This document shows, in pieces, positions 34,799 to 42,938 of a DNA stretch of 64,000 bases. Made by a program: the position numbers and the translations under genes. The stretch's first letter is position 1, and every line of letters starts with the position of its first letter. The notes beneath the pieces were generated by a model. The model saw only the letters and a program-made list of their open reading frames with translations. It made no database searches and was not told where the DNA came from. Origin of the DNA: Marinimicrococcus sp033875255 (GTDB taxonomy: Bacteria; Pseudomonadota; Alphaproteobacteria; Geminicoccales; Geminicoccaceae). Where the stretch lies: NCBI GenBank assembly GCA_033875255.1, contig JAWZSN010000001.1, positions 124,001 through 188,000 on the forward strand. Direction: 5' to 3'.

Positions 34799-35875
34799 CT
34801 ATCCCTTCACCACGAACGTCTCCACCGAGCAGATCGCCGGCAGGTGAGCCGCGAGGCAGGTCCAGCTCTCGCCCTCGTCGGCGCTGGCGAAGAGGGCGCC
34901 GGTATTGGTGCCGACATAGACCCCGGCGGGCTCGAGGCTATCCGTCGCCATGGCCTGGCGCAGCACGCCGAAGAAGGCGTTCTCCTGCGGCAGGCCCCGG
35001 CGGAGATCCTGCCACGAGCTTCCGGCGTCGCGGGTGCGCCAGACCGCCGCCCGCGCGTCCGGGACATAGCGTCCCTCGATATCGCTATTGAGCGGCAGCA
35101 GGAAGAGCGTGTCGGGGTCGCGCGGATGGGCCGCGGCGGCGAAGCCGAAGGAGGAGGGCAGGCCGTCCTCGATGCTCGTCCAGCTTCGCCCGGCGTCCTC
35201 GCTGCGGTACATGCCGCAATGGTTCTGCTGGTAGAGCCGTTCGGGCATGCAAGCGGCGGCGACCAGACAGTGCACGCACTGGCCGAATTCCGGGTAGCGC
35301 TGGTCCTCGGGCAGGAAGTCGGCGCGCGTGCCCCGGTTGCGGGGCTCCCAGCTCCGGCCGCCATCGTCCGTGTGGAACACGCCGGCAGCCGAGATCCCCA
35401 CCCAGAGACGGCGCGGGTCGCCGTCGTGGGGCACGATGGAATGAAGGATCAGCCCGCCGCCGCCCGCTTCCCAGTGCGGGCGGGAAGGATGCTCCTGCAG
35501 GCCGGCAAGATGCCGCCAGGAGCGGCCGCCGTCGTCGCTCGCGAACAGCGCCGCGGGCTCCACGCCGGCAAGTAGCCGGCCGCCCGCGACCGCGAGGCTC
35601 CACACCGCCTTCACCGGCGTCCCTGCGACATCCGCGAGACCCTCGGATGAGGGTGTCCACGTGGCGCCGAGGTCGGGCGAGCTCCACACCGCCGGACCGC
35701 CCCATCCGCCGCTGCCGGCATGGAGCATGCCCGTGGACCGGTCCGCCACGAGGTGGTTGACCGGCGAGGTCTCGCAGAACGGGCCGCGCAGCGCCCAGCC
35801 CCGGCGCCCCTCGTCGGCCTCCAGGACGAAAGCGCCGCGCCGTGTTCCGACAAGGACGAGCACCCGGCAGGACAT
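34799..35875 (-). CDS. Asp-box (BNR) repeat beta-propeller protein
   Basis: The 358-residue product has no clear signal peptide. It contains six Asp-box motifs of the form SxDxGxxW: SSPDLGATW, ASDDGGRSW, HTDDGGRSW, RSEDAGRSW, RTRDAGSSW and ASADEGESW. They are spread evenly along the chain, as in sialidase-type or YCF48-like propellers. Such proteins are often annotated as exo-alpha-sialidase-like or WD40/BNR glycosyl hydrolase-like, but the catalytic arginine triad of true sialidases is not evident and no substrate can be assigned. The ATG at 35875 has GAGG upstream; the frame stays open to 35995. It is divergent from the VOC gene. Confidence 0.8.
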   Translation of the reverse strand: MSCRVLVLVGTRRGAFVLEADEGRRGWALRGPFCETSPVNHLVADRSTGMLHAGSGGWGGPAVWSSPDLGATWTPSSEGLADVAGTPVKAVWSLAVAGGRLLAGVEPAALFASDDGGRSWRHLAGLQEHPSRPHWEAGGGGLILHSIVPHDGDPRRLWVGISAAGVFHTDDGGRSWEPRNRGTRADFLPEDQRYPEFGQCVHCLVAAACMPERLYQQNHCGMYRSEDAGRSWTSIEDGLPSSFGFAAAAHPRDPDTLFLLPLNSDIEGRYVPDARAAVWRTRDAGSSWQDLRRGLPQENAFFGVLRQAMATDSLEPAGVYVGTNTGALFASADEGESWTCLAAHLPAICSVETFVVKG

Positions 35876-35969
35876 GACGGCCTCGCGGGATTGGATCGCG
35901 ATCGGGCATGATACATCATCGCCATCACGGCGGCAGCATCCCCGTGCCACCGCAGCCGGGAGGAGCGGC

Positions 35970-36326
35970 ATGGGCGTCAGGCGCATCGTGGCCAATATCG
36001 CGACCGACCGGATCGACGAGGCGAGGGCCTTCTACGGCGAGCTTCTCGGGCTGCAGCCGGTGATGGACCATGGCTGGATCATGACCCTCGCGGGAGACGG
36101 CGTCGCGCGGCCGCAGGTGAGCTTCGCGAGCGAGGGCGGTTCCGGCACGCCGGTGCCCGACCTCTCCATCGAGGTGGACGATCTCGATGCGGTCCTGCAG
36201 CGGGCGCGGGCCATGGGACTGCCGCTGGAGCACGGGCCGGCGCGCGAGCCGTGGGGCGTGCGCCGGTTCTTCGTGCGCGACCCGTTGGGCCGGCTCCTGA
36301 ACATCCTCGTGCACGAGGAGCCCTGA
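35970..36326 (+). CDS. VOC/glyoxalase superfamily protein
   Basis: This 118-residue single-domain protein has the beta-alpha-beta-beta-beta pattern of glyoxalase/bleomycin-resistance/extradiol dioxygenase folds: RIVANIATDRIDEARAFYGELLGL at the start and VRRFFVRDPLGRLLNILVHEEP at the end. Substrate is unknown. GGGAGGA precedes the ATG. It is transcribed away from the Asp-box protein and converges on ppsA, whose 3' end is 14 bases away. Confidence 0.8.
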   Translation: MGVRRIVANIATDRIDEARAFYGELLGLQPVMDHGWIMTLAGDGVARPQVSFASEGGSGTPVPDLSIEVDDLDAVLQRARAMGLPLEHGPAREPWGVRRFFVRDPLGRLLNILVHEEP

Positions 36327-36340
36327 CGGCGGCGGCAGCC

Positions 36341-38767
36341 TCAGCCGGCCTCGCGCGCCTCCCGCCCGAGCCTGCGCTCGGCCTCGCGCACGGTCCCCAG
36401 CGTGCGCAGCAGCACGTCGGGCGTGACGCTCAGCGAATCGATGCCGCACCGCACCAGGAACTCGGCCATCTCCGGGTAGTCGGAGGGAGCCTGGCCGCAG
36501 ATGCCGGAGTGGCGCCCGTTGCGCTTCGCGCCGCTCACCGCCTGCTCGAGGAAGGCCATGACGCCAGGGTCGCGCTCGTCGAACTCGAAGGCCACCATCT
36601 CGCTGTCGCGGTCCACGCCCAGGGTTAGCTGGGTGAGGTCGTTGGAGCCGATGGAGAACCCGTCGAAGCGCTCGGCGAAGGCGTCGATCAGCAGCACGTT
36701 GTTGGGGATCTCGCACATCACGTAGATCTCGAGCCCGCGCTCGCCGCGCCGGAGCCCTTCCTCGGCCATGACGTCCAGCACCCGGTCGGCCTCCTCGAGG
36801 CGGCGGCAGAAGGGGATCATCACCCTGAGATTCTCGAGCCCCATCGTCTCGCGCACCCGGCGCATCGCCGCGCACTCCATGGCGAAGGCCTCGCGGTAGG
36901 CGGGGTGGGCGTAGCGGGCGGCTCCGCGGAAGCCCAGCATCGGGTTCTCCTCCTCGGGCTCGAACGCCTCGCCGCCCAGGAGTGCTGCATACTCGTTGGT
37001 CTTGAAGTCGGAAAGGCGGACGATGACCGGCCGGGGCCAGAAGGCGGCGGCAATGGTGCCTACACCCTCGGCCAGCGTCGTCACGAAGAACTCGCGTCCC
37101 GACGGCCAGCCCTCGACCAGGGCGCCGATCCGGCGGCGGTCCTCTTCCGAGGTGACGCGCTCGGGATGAAGCAGGGCCATGGGATGGGCGCGGATCGCCT
37201 CGCTGATGATGAACTCGAGGCGGGCGAGGCCCACACCGTCCGCCGGCAGGCGCGAAAGACCGAAGGCCAGATCCGGGTTGCCGAGATTGATCATCACGTC
37301 GGTTTGCGGGCGCTCGAGGCCCGAGAGGTCGATCCGCTGCCGCTCGAACGGCACCGCGCCCTCGTAGACCCGGCCAGTCTCGCCCTCGGCGCAGGAGACG
37401 GTGACCATGGCCCCCTGCGGCACGGTGCCGGTGGCATCGCCCGCGCCCACCACGGCGGGGATCCCGAGCTCGCGGGCGACGATGGCGGCATGGCAGGTGC
37501 GGCCGCCGCGGTTGGTGACGATGGCCGCCGCCCGCTTCATCACCGGCTCCCAGTCCGGCGTCGTGCTGTCGGCCACCAGCACCTCGCCGTCCCTGAAAGC
37601 CTCGAGGCCGCGTGTGTCGCCCACAAGCCGCGCCGGGCCGCCGGCGATGCGCATCCCCACCGCGCGCCCCTCGGCCAGCACGGGGCCCTTGCCCTTGAGC
37701 ACGAACTCCTCGACCTGGCCGGCCGCCTGCTGCGAGACCACGGTCTCGGGCCGCGCCTGGACGATGTAGAGCTTTCCGTCGAGCCCGTCCTTCGCCCACT
37801 CCATGTCCATGGGCTGCAGCCCGCCGGCGCGGGCGCTGTAATGATCCTCGATGGCGATGGCAGCGCCGGCCAGCTCCAGCACCTCCCCGTCGGCCAGGCA
37901 GAAGCGGCGGCGCTCCTCGGGCGAGGTGGGGCGGTTGACCACCGCCTCGCGCGTGCGCCCGCCAGCATAGATCATCTTGACCTTCTTGGCGCCCAGCCGG
38001 CGGCGCAGCACGCAGCGGTGGCCTGTGCGGAACGTGGGCTTGTGGACGTGGAACTCGTCCACGTCGACCGCCCCCTGCACGACGTTCTCGCCCAAGCCCC
38101 AGGCGCCGGTGATGAAGACGGCGTCGGCAAAGCCGCTCTCGGTGTCGATGGAGAACATCACGCCGGCCGAGGCGAGGTCGGCGCGCACCATCTTCTGGAC
38201 CCCCACCGAGAGGGCCACCTTCATGTGCTCGAAGCCCTTGTCGATCCGGTAGGAGATCGCCCGGTCGGTGAAGAGCGAGGCCTGGCAGCGGCGCACGGCG
38301 TCCAGCAGCATCTCGACGCCGTGCACGTTGAGATAGGTGTCGTGCTGGCCGGCGAAGCTGGCCGAGGGCAGGTCCTCGGCGGTGGCCGAGCTGCGCACCG
38401 CCACCGAGCAGTCCGGCCCGTACTCGGCCAGCAGCCTGGCGTAGGCCTCGCGGATCTCCTCCTCCGCCTGCGGCAGCAGGCCCGCCCGCAGCACCAGCTC
38501 GCGGGCCCGCGCGCCCACCCGCGCAAGCGCGGCCACGTCGTTCTTGTCCAGACCCTCCAGCGCCTCGCGCAGCGGCTCGATCACCCCGGCCGCCGCAAGC
38601 GCCTCGCGGAACGCCTCGGCGGTCAGGGCGAAGCCGTTGGGAACCCGAACCCCCAGCGGAGAGAGCTCACGGTAGAGCTCGCCCAGCGACGCATTCTTGC
38701 CGCCGACGAGCGGGACGTCGTCCATCCCCAGCTCGCCGAACCAGCGCACATAGCGGGCCTGATCCAT
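36341..38767 (-). CDS. ppsA: Phosphoenolpyruvate synthase
   Basis: PEP synthase (808 residues) converts pyruvate + ATP to PEP + AMP + phosphate for gluconeogenesis. The N-terminal ATP-grasp part has LVGGKNASLGELYREL and SVAVRSSATAEDLPSASFAGQHDT. The swivelling domain has GGRTCHAAIVARELGIP, with the phospho-carrier His426. The C-terminal PEP/pyruvate domain carries SIGSNDLTQLTLGVDRDSE and the catalytic-cysteine region SGICGQAPSDYPE. It follows the HAD phosphatase gene on the same strand after 87 bases. Pyruvate phosphate dikinase is excluded by length and motifs. Confidence 0.95.
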   Translation of the reverse strand: MDQARYVRWFGELGMDDVPLVGGKNASLGELYRELSPLGVRVPNGFALTAEAFREALAAAGVIEPLREALEGLDKNDVAALARVGARARELVLRAGLLPQAEEEIREAYARLLAEYGPDCSVAVRSSATAEDLPSASFAGQHDTYLNVHGVEMLLDAVRRCQASLFTDRAISYRIDKGFEHMKVALSVGVQKMVRADLASAGVMFSIDTESGFADAVFITGAWGLGENVVQGAVDVDEFHVHKPTFRTGHRCVLRRRLGAKKVKMIYAGGRTREAVVNRPTSPEERRRFCLADGEVLELAGAAIAIEDHYSARAGGLQPMDMEWAKDGLDGKLYIVQARPETVVSQQAAGQVEEFVLKGKGPVLAEGRAVGMRIAGGPARLVGDTRGLEAFRDGEVLVADSTTPDWEPVMKRAAAIVTNRGGRTCHAAIVARELGIPAVVGAGDATGTVPQGAMVTVSCAEGETGRVYEGAVPFERQRIDLSGLERPQTDVMINLGNPDLAFGLSRLPADGVGLARLEFIISEAIRAHPMALLHPERVTSEEDRRRIGALVEGWPSGREFFVTTLAEGVGTIAAAFWPRPVIVRLSDFKTNEYAALLGGEAFEPEEENPMLGFRGAARYAHPAYREAFAMECAAMRRVRETMGLENLRVMIPFCRRLEEADRVLDVMAEEGLRRGERGLEIYVMCEIPNNVLLIDAFAERFDGFSIGSNDLTQLTLGVDRDSEMVAFEFDERDPGVMAFLEQAVSGAKRNGRHSGICGQAPSDYPEMAEFLVRCGIDSLSVTPDVLLRTLGTVREAERRLGREAREAG

Positions 38768-38854
38768 CGAAACGCCCCCTGCCGGACCGTGGTCATGCTG
38801 GCAGGCTAGGATGCCGCGGTGCGGGGCGCCTTGCGCTCGATCAAGTGGCGCGGG

Positions 38855-39547
38855 TCAGTCCAGGAGGTGCAGGAGCTCGTCGAAGCGGCGCAGGATGCGG
38901 GCGGCGCCGGCGGCCTCGAGCTCGGCGGCCGGGTGGTTGCCCCAGGCCACGCCCACCGGCAGGGCGCCCGCCGCCGCCGCCATCTCGATGTCGTAGGTGG
39001 TGTCGCCCACCAGCAGGGTCTCGGCCGGGTCGCAGCCGGTCTCGCGCATTGCCGCCTCTACCATCGAGGGGTGCGGCTTGCTGGGATGAAGGTCGGCGGT
39101 CTGGAGGGTCACGAAGTGGCGCTCGATACCGTGACGCTCGAGGACCGCCTTCAGACCGCGCATGGCCTTGCCAGTGGCCACGCCCATGAGCAGGCCGCGC
39201 CCGGCCAGCGCCTCCAAAAGCTCGAGCGTGCCCGGAAAGAGCGGCTCCTCGAAGCCGGGAGCGGTGCGCCGGGCGAAGAAGGCGGTGCGGTAGTGGCCGG
39301 CGATGCGCTCTGCCAGGAGGAGGTCCTCGTGGCCCAGCAGAACGGCCATTGCCTGCGGCAGGGACAGGCCTACGATGCGTCGCACGGCCTCGTCGGTGGG
39401 AATGTCCAGCCGCTCCGCCTCGAAGGCCGCCTGGGCACAGGCGACGATGGTGGCGGCGCTGTCGACCATCGTGCCGTCGACGTCGAACACGACCAGCCGG
39501 CACGCGCCACGCGCGGCACCCTGCGGCGCTCCTGCCACGAGCTCCAT
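38855..39547 (-). CDS. HAD-superfamily hydrolase (phosphoglycolate-phosphatase-like)
   Basis: The 230-residue protein has the HAD motifs: I, VVFDVDGTMVD with the nucleophile Asp; II, GVATGK; III/IV, HPSKPHPSMV and LLVGDTTYDIEMAAAAG. The cap insert places it in subfamily IA, with phosphoglycolate phosphatase and related enzymes, but substrate is uncertain. The ATG at 39547 has GGAAGGA immediately upstream; the frame is open much further but the extension is not HAD-like. It is divergent from the MaoC-phosphotransacetylase gene and lies upstream of ppsA on the same strand. Confidence 0.85.
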   Translation of the reverse strand: MELVAGAPQGAARGACRLVVFDVDGTMVDSAATIVACAQAAFEAERLDIPTDEAVRRIVGLSLPQAMAVLLGHEDLLLAERIAGHYRTAFFARRTAPGFEEPLFPGTLELLEALAGRGLLMGVATGKAMRGLKAVLERHGIERHFVTLQTADLHPSKPHPSMVEAAMRETGCDPAETLLVGDTTYDIEMAAAAGALPVGVAWGNHPAAELEAAGAARILRRFDELLHLLD

Positions 39548-39677
39548 TCCTTCCGTCGCCCTTCCGCTGCCGGCCGCTTGCAGCACGGCCGATTGACATG
39601 CCTCATGGCGCAGCCGTCTCCGGCCGCGGCAAGTCTGTGGACGATACCGCGTTGTGCTGCAAGACGGGAGAAAGCTC

Positions 39678-41030
39678 TTGGCGGATGCCGCTGGCCTGGC
39701 CAACCACACCTTCGACGAGCTCCGGCCCGGCCTCGAGGACCGGATCGAGCATGTCGTGACGGCCGTCGATCTCGAGGCCTGGAGCACCCTAGCCGACGGT
39801 GCCGCGCCCGGCCTTGCGGCGGGGGCGCTGGTGGCGGCACTGATCGGCCGTCGCCTACCGGGTGCCGGCAGCGTGTTGCGGCGCCAGTCCTTCAGCTTCG
39901 AGGCGCCGGTCCGCCCAGGTGACCGCCTGACGATCAGCGCCACCGTGAGAAGCAGGGCGAGCGGCGGGGTGGTCCTGCTCGACTGCCGCTGCACCAACCA
40001 GCTGGGCCTGACCGTGCTGGAAGGCGAGGTCGAGGTGCTGGCGCCCGAGCGGCGGCGCCGCGCGCCGGAGCTGCCCGAGCCGGTCCCGGCACCCCGCCGT
40101 CACGAGAAATACGAGCGGCTGGTAGCGCTCACCCGTGAGATCACAGCGATGCCCACGGTGGTGGCGCATCCCTGCGACGAGACCTCGCTGCGCGCCGCCG
40201 TGGAGGCCGCTGCTGCCGGAATCATAGAGCCGGTCCTGGTAGCGCCTCTTGGCAAGCTCCGGGCGATTGCCGCGGCGTCGGGCCTGTCGCTGGAGGGAAT
40301 CGAGCTGGTCGACGCACCGCACAGCCATGCCGCCGCCGAGAAGGCGGTCGAGCTGGTGCGGGCGGGGCGGGGCGAGCTCTTGATGAAGGGCAGCCTGCAC
40401 AGCGACGAGTTGCTGTCCGCGGTCACTGCCCGCGAGACCGGCCTTCGGACCGAGCGGCGGTTGAGCCACATCTTCATCATGGATGTGCCAACCTATCCCG
40501 AGCCGCTCTTCATCACCGACGCCGCGGTCAACATCTTCCCGGACCTCGAGGCCAAGCGCGACATCGTCCAAAACGCCATCGACCTGCACCGCGGCCTGGG
40601 CCTGGGCGAGCCGCGCGTGGCGATCCTCTCGGCGGTCGAGACCGTCACTCCCAAGATTCCCGGCACCATCGACGCTGCAGCCTTGTGCAAAATGGCCGAT
40701 CGCGGGCAGATCGAGGGTGGCCTGCTGGACGGGCCGCTGGCGCTCGACAACGCCATCAGCCTCGAGGCCGCGCGCATGAAGAAGATAAGATCCAAGGTGG
40801 CCGGCCGCGCCCAGATCCTCGTCGTTCCGGATCTCGAGGCCGGCAACATGCTGGCCAAGAATCTCTCGTTCCTCGCCGGCGCTGACGCTGCCGGCGTGGT
40901 GCTCGGCGCCAGGGTGCCGATCGTGCTGACCAGCCGGGCCGATGATCTGCGCACCCGCCTGGCGTCCTGCGCGGTGGCGGCCCTTTATGCCAACCATCGG
41001 CGCGGGCACCGGCCCGTGGCGGCGGAATAG
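39678..41030 (+). CDS. Bifunctional MaoC-like hydratase / phosphate acyltransferase fusion
   Basis: About 450 residues combine two domains. Residues 1-125 resemble a MaoC-type hot-dog domain (HTFDELRPG, then VRPGDRLTISATV). From about 140 onward there is a phosphate acetyl/butyryltransferase domain (PVLVAPLGKLRAIA, MKGSLHSDELLSAV, FITDAAVNIFPDL, GPLALDNAISLEAA, NMLAKNLSFLAGADAAGVVLGA). No ATG is near: the TTG at 39678 has GGGAG seven bases upstream, with a GTG at 39654 as alternative. acetate kinase follows three bases downstream, so the pair should convert acyl-CoA to acyl phosphate and then to acid and ATP, or the reverse. Acyl chain preference is unknown. Confidence 0.87.
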   Translation: MADAAGLANHTFDELRPGLEDRIEHVVTAVDLEAWSTLADGAAPGLAAGALVAALIGRRLPGAGSVLRRQSFSFEAPVRPGDRLTISATVRSRASGGVVLLDCRCTNQLGLTVLEGEVEVLAPERRRRAPELPEPVPAPRRHEKYERLVALTREITAMPTVVAHPCDETSLRAAVEAAAAGIIEPVLVAPLGKLRAIAAASGLSLEGIELVDAPHSHAAAEKAVELVRAGRGELLMKGSLHSDELLSAVTARETGLRTERRLSHIFIMDVPTYPEPLFITDAAVNIFPDLEAKRDIVQNAIDLHRGLGLGEPRVAILSAVETVTPKIPGTIDAAALCKMADRGQIEGGLLDGPLALDNAISLEAARMKKIRSKVAGRAQILVVPDLEAGNMLAKNLSFLAGADAAGVVLGARVPIVLTSRADDLRTRLASCAVAALYANHRRGHRPVAAE

Positions 41031-41033
41031 CCG

Positions 41034-42218
41034 ATGGATGACACCATTCTCGTCCTCAACGCCGGATCCTCGAGCATCAAGTTCCAGCTCTTCGCGGTCG
41101 GCCCGGGCGAGGCGCTGGAGCGCCGGGTGCGCGGCCAGATGGACGGTATCGGGACACGTCCCAGGCTGCTGGTGCAAGATGCGGCCGGCGCGGTGCTGGC
41201 GGACCGCACCTATGATCCGCGGGCGATGGCCGATGCGAGCCAGGCCCAGGACGTGCTGGGCGCCTGGCTGGTAGGCCATATGGGGGTTGCGCCGCTGGCC
41301 GTGGGGCACCGCGTGGTGCATGGCGGCAGCGCGCATATCGAGCCGGTACGGGTCGATGCGCGTCTCGTCGAGGAGCTGGAGCGCCTCGTGCCGCTGGCCC
41401 CGCTCCACCAGCCGGGCAATCTCGGGCCGATCCGCTCGATCCTGCGCCGCCGCCCCGATCAGTTCCAGGTCGCCTGCTTCGACACCGCCTTCCATCGCGG
41501 CCATCCCGAGCTGGCGGATCGTTTCGCCCTGCCCGACTGGCTCTACGAGGAGGGGGTGCGGCGCTACGGCTTCCACGGCCTTTCCTACGAGTATGTCGCC
41601 AGCCGCCTGCCGGAGCTGGCGCCGGAGATTGCCGGCGGCCGCGTGGTCGTGGCCCATCTGGGCAATGGCGCGTCGATGTGCGCGATGGTCGACGGGCGCA
41701 GCGTCGACAGCACGATGGGCTTCACCGCGCTGGACGGCCTGCCCATGGGCACCCGCCCCGGCCAGCTCGACGCCGGCGTGGTGCTCTATCTCGTGGCCCA
41801 GAAGGGCATGGACGCGGCGGCGCTGGAGCGCGTGCTCTATCACGAGAGCGGGCTCCTCGCCCTCTCGGGCGTCAGCAACGACGTGCGGGAGCTTCTGGCC
41901 TCGCCGGAGCCGCGGGCGAAGATGGCGCTCGATTTCTTCGCCTGGCGCATCGCCCAGCTCACTGGCGCGCTGGCCGCCTCGATGGGTGGCATCGACGGCT
42001 TCGTCTTTACCGCGGGGATCGGCGAGAACGCCGCCGCCATCCGCGAGGCGGTGGCGCATCGTCTCGCCTGGCTGGGCCTCCGTCTGGACCCCGCCGCCAA
42101 CGCCCGCCACGGTCCCCGCATCTCCAGCGCCGACGCCGCGATCGCCTGCTATGTCGTCCCCACCGACGAAGAGCTGATGATCGCCAGGCACACGCTGGCG
42201 GTGCTGCGCCAGCGGTAG
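41034..42218 (+). CDS. ackA: Acetate/propionate kinase
   Basis: This 394-residue ASKHA-fold kinase phosphorylates acetate (or another short acid) with ATP. Start VLNAGSSSIKFQLF is the classic first motif; VGHRVVHGG, the substrate region FDTAFH, YGFHGLSYEYV, VVAHLGNGASM and DGFVFTAGIGENAA follow. It lies three bases after the phosphotransacetylase fusion, forming a likely two-gene operon. Acetate versus propionate or butyrate preference cannot be decided from sequence. Confidence 0.95.
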   Translation: MDDTILVLNAGSSSIKFQLFAVGPGEALERRVRGQMDGIGTRPRLLVQDAAGAVLADRTYDPRAMADASQAQDVLGAWLVGHMGVAPLAVGHRVVHGGSAHIEPVRVDARLVEELERLVPLAPLHQPGNLGPIRSILRRRPDQFQVACFDTAFHRGHPELADRFALPDWLYEEGVRRYGFHGLSYEYVASRLPELAPEIAGGRVVVAHLGNGASMCAMVDGRSVDSTMGFTALDGLPMGTRPGQLDAGVVLYLVAQKGMDAAALERVLYHESGLLALSGVSNDVRELLASPEPRAKMALDFFAWRIAQLTGALAASMGGIDGFVFTAGIGENAAAIREAVAHRLAWLGLRLDPAANARHGPRISSADAAIACYVVPTDEELMIARHTLAVLRQR

Positions 42219-42664
42219 CACTGCGCGCCGCTGATTCTTCTATTCTCCGGCCGGGCGCTGCCCGAACGCGAGCGCCGCGTCCTCGTCGGGGGCGGCGGCC
42301 AGGCCATTTGCGCGTCGGCAATCGTAAAATGGCCGCCGCGCGCGGCGCCTTGCACGGCGCCGCCGCCGTACGCGAGCCGCCTCCCGCACCCACGCTTCCC
42401 TGCCTTTATGCGCGGCCGGCACCAGCGCCGCTGCGACATCTGCGCCTTCATGCGTATTAATTAAGATTCGAGATAATTTCAGTCGTCTTTGGGTTGTTTG
42501 GCAGATGTCGGTGCCAATGGGGCGGCGACACTGAGATTCCCCGGAAAACTCGATAAAATTCGATAATAAATTGTAAGACTATGATTCAAATGAGAATGAA
42601 AGTTACGTGTTGAAATATCGTATGACTGTGATTATGCAGCATGACCCGGTGTCATTGTTGGAGC
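42219..42664. other. Gene-free region downstream of ackA, becoming AT-rich
   Basis: No gene is supported here. The first 240 bases are GC-rich and include an 8-bp stem, GGCCATTT at 42302-42309 with AAATGGCC at 42327-42334, a plausible but T-run-less end of the ackA transcript, and several GGCGCC repeats. From about 42455 the composition drops sharply, to roughly 40% GC by eye. This part has a TTAATTAA palindrome at 42457-42464 and a repeated TCGATAA at about 42550-42570. Short peptides can be read, but none is convincing. Confidence 0.6.
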
Positions 42665-42802
42665 ATGGGAACATTAACATCTATCGACTTATTCCATGCG
42701 GGTGTTGAATTTAATTTCAATGATGGTGGAATATTCATAAATGGCGCGCGTCGACGGATTGAAATTGGTAGCGACCATCTGCGTCAGGAATTCACCAAGT
42801 AA
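42665..42802 (+). CDS. Possible 45-residue small ORF in the AT-rich stretch
   Basis: An ATG-initiated frame of 45 residues (MGTLTSIDLFHAGVEFNF at the start, ending in QEFTK) fits within the AT-rich interval. An in-frame ATG at 42641 would add eight residues. I see no good ribosome-binding site and do not recognise the sequence. A second open frame overlaps it in the region before 42710 and ends in a Cys-Gly-Cys tail, so this could be a decayed, frameshifted remnant rather than a gene. No function is proposed. Confidence 0.2.
   Translation: MGTLTSIDLFHAGVEFNFNDGGIFINGARRRIEIGSDHLRQEFTK
42705..42720. promoter_or_regulatory. Near-palindrome in the AT-rich stretch
   Basis: TTGAATTTAATTTCAA is almost perfectly self-complementary (TTGAA...TTCAA arms). 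It stands about 230 bases before the pectate-lyase-like gene in sequence unlike the rest of the window. It could be a regulator binding site; nothing more specific can be supported. Confidence 0.25.
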
Positions 42803-42938
42803 AACGCGGCAACCAGTCCGTTAAGGATTGCGTGGGCCCGAACATCCACACTCGTGCCGGTAGGTAGCGCAACAGGCGGCGTTGATCGTCCGGCTGCGGT
42901 TGCTCGCCGGGACGCGAGGGGCAGCAAGGAGCGTTTGT

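Noticed and set aside
39593..39621. Perfect TTGACA upstream of the MaoC-phosphotransacylase gene
   Set aside because: The -35 hexamer is exact, but no acceptable -10 hexamer occurs at 16-18 bases, so I do not call a promoter.
42219..42938. Search for tRNA, IS element or attachment site in the AT-rich gap
   Set aside because: No cloverleaf, terminal inverted repeats, transposase-like frame or tRNA-end duplication could be seen.
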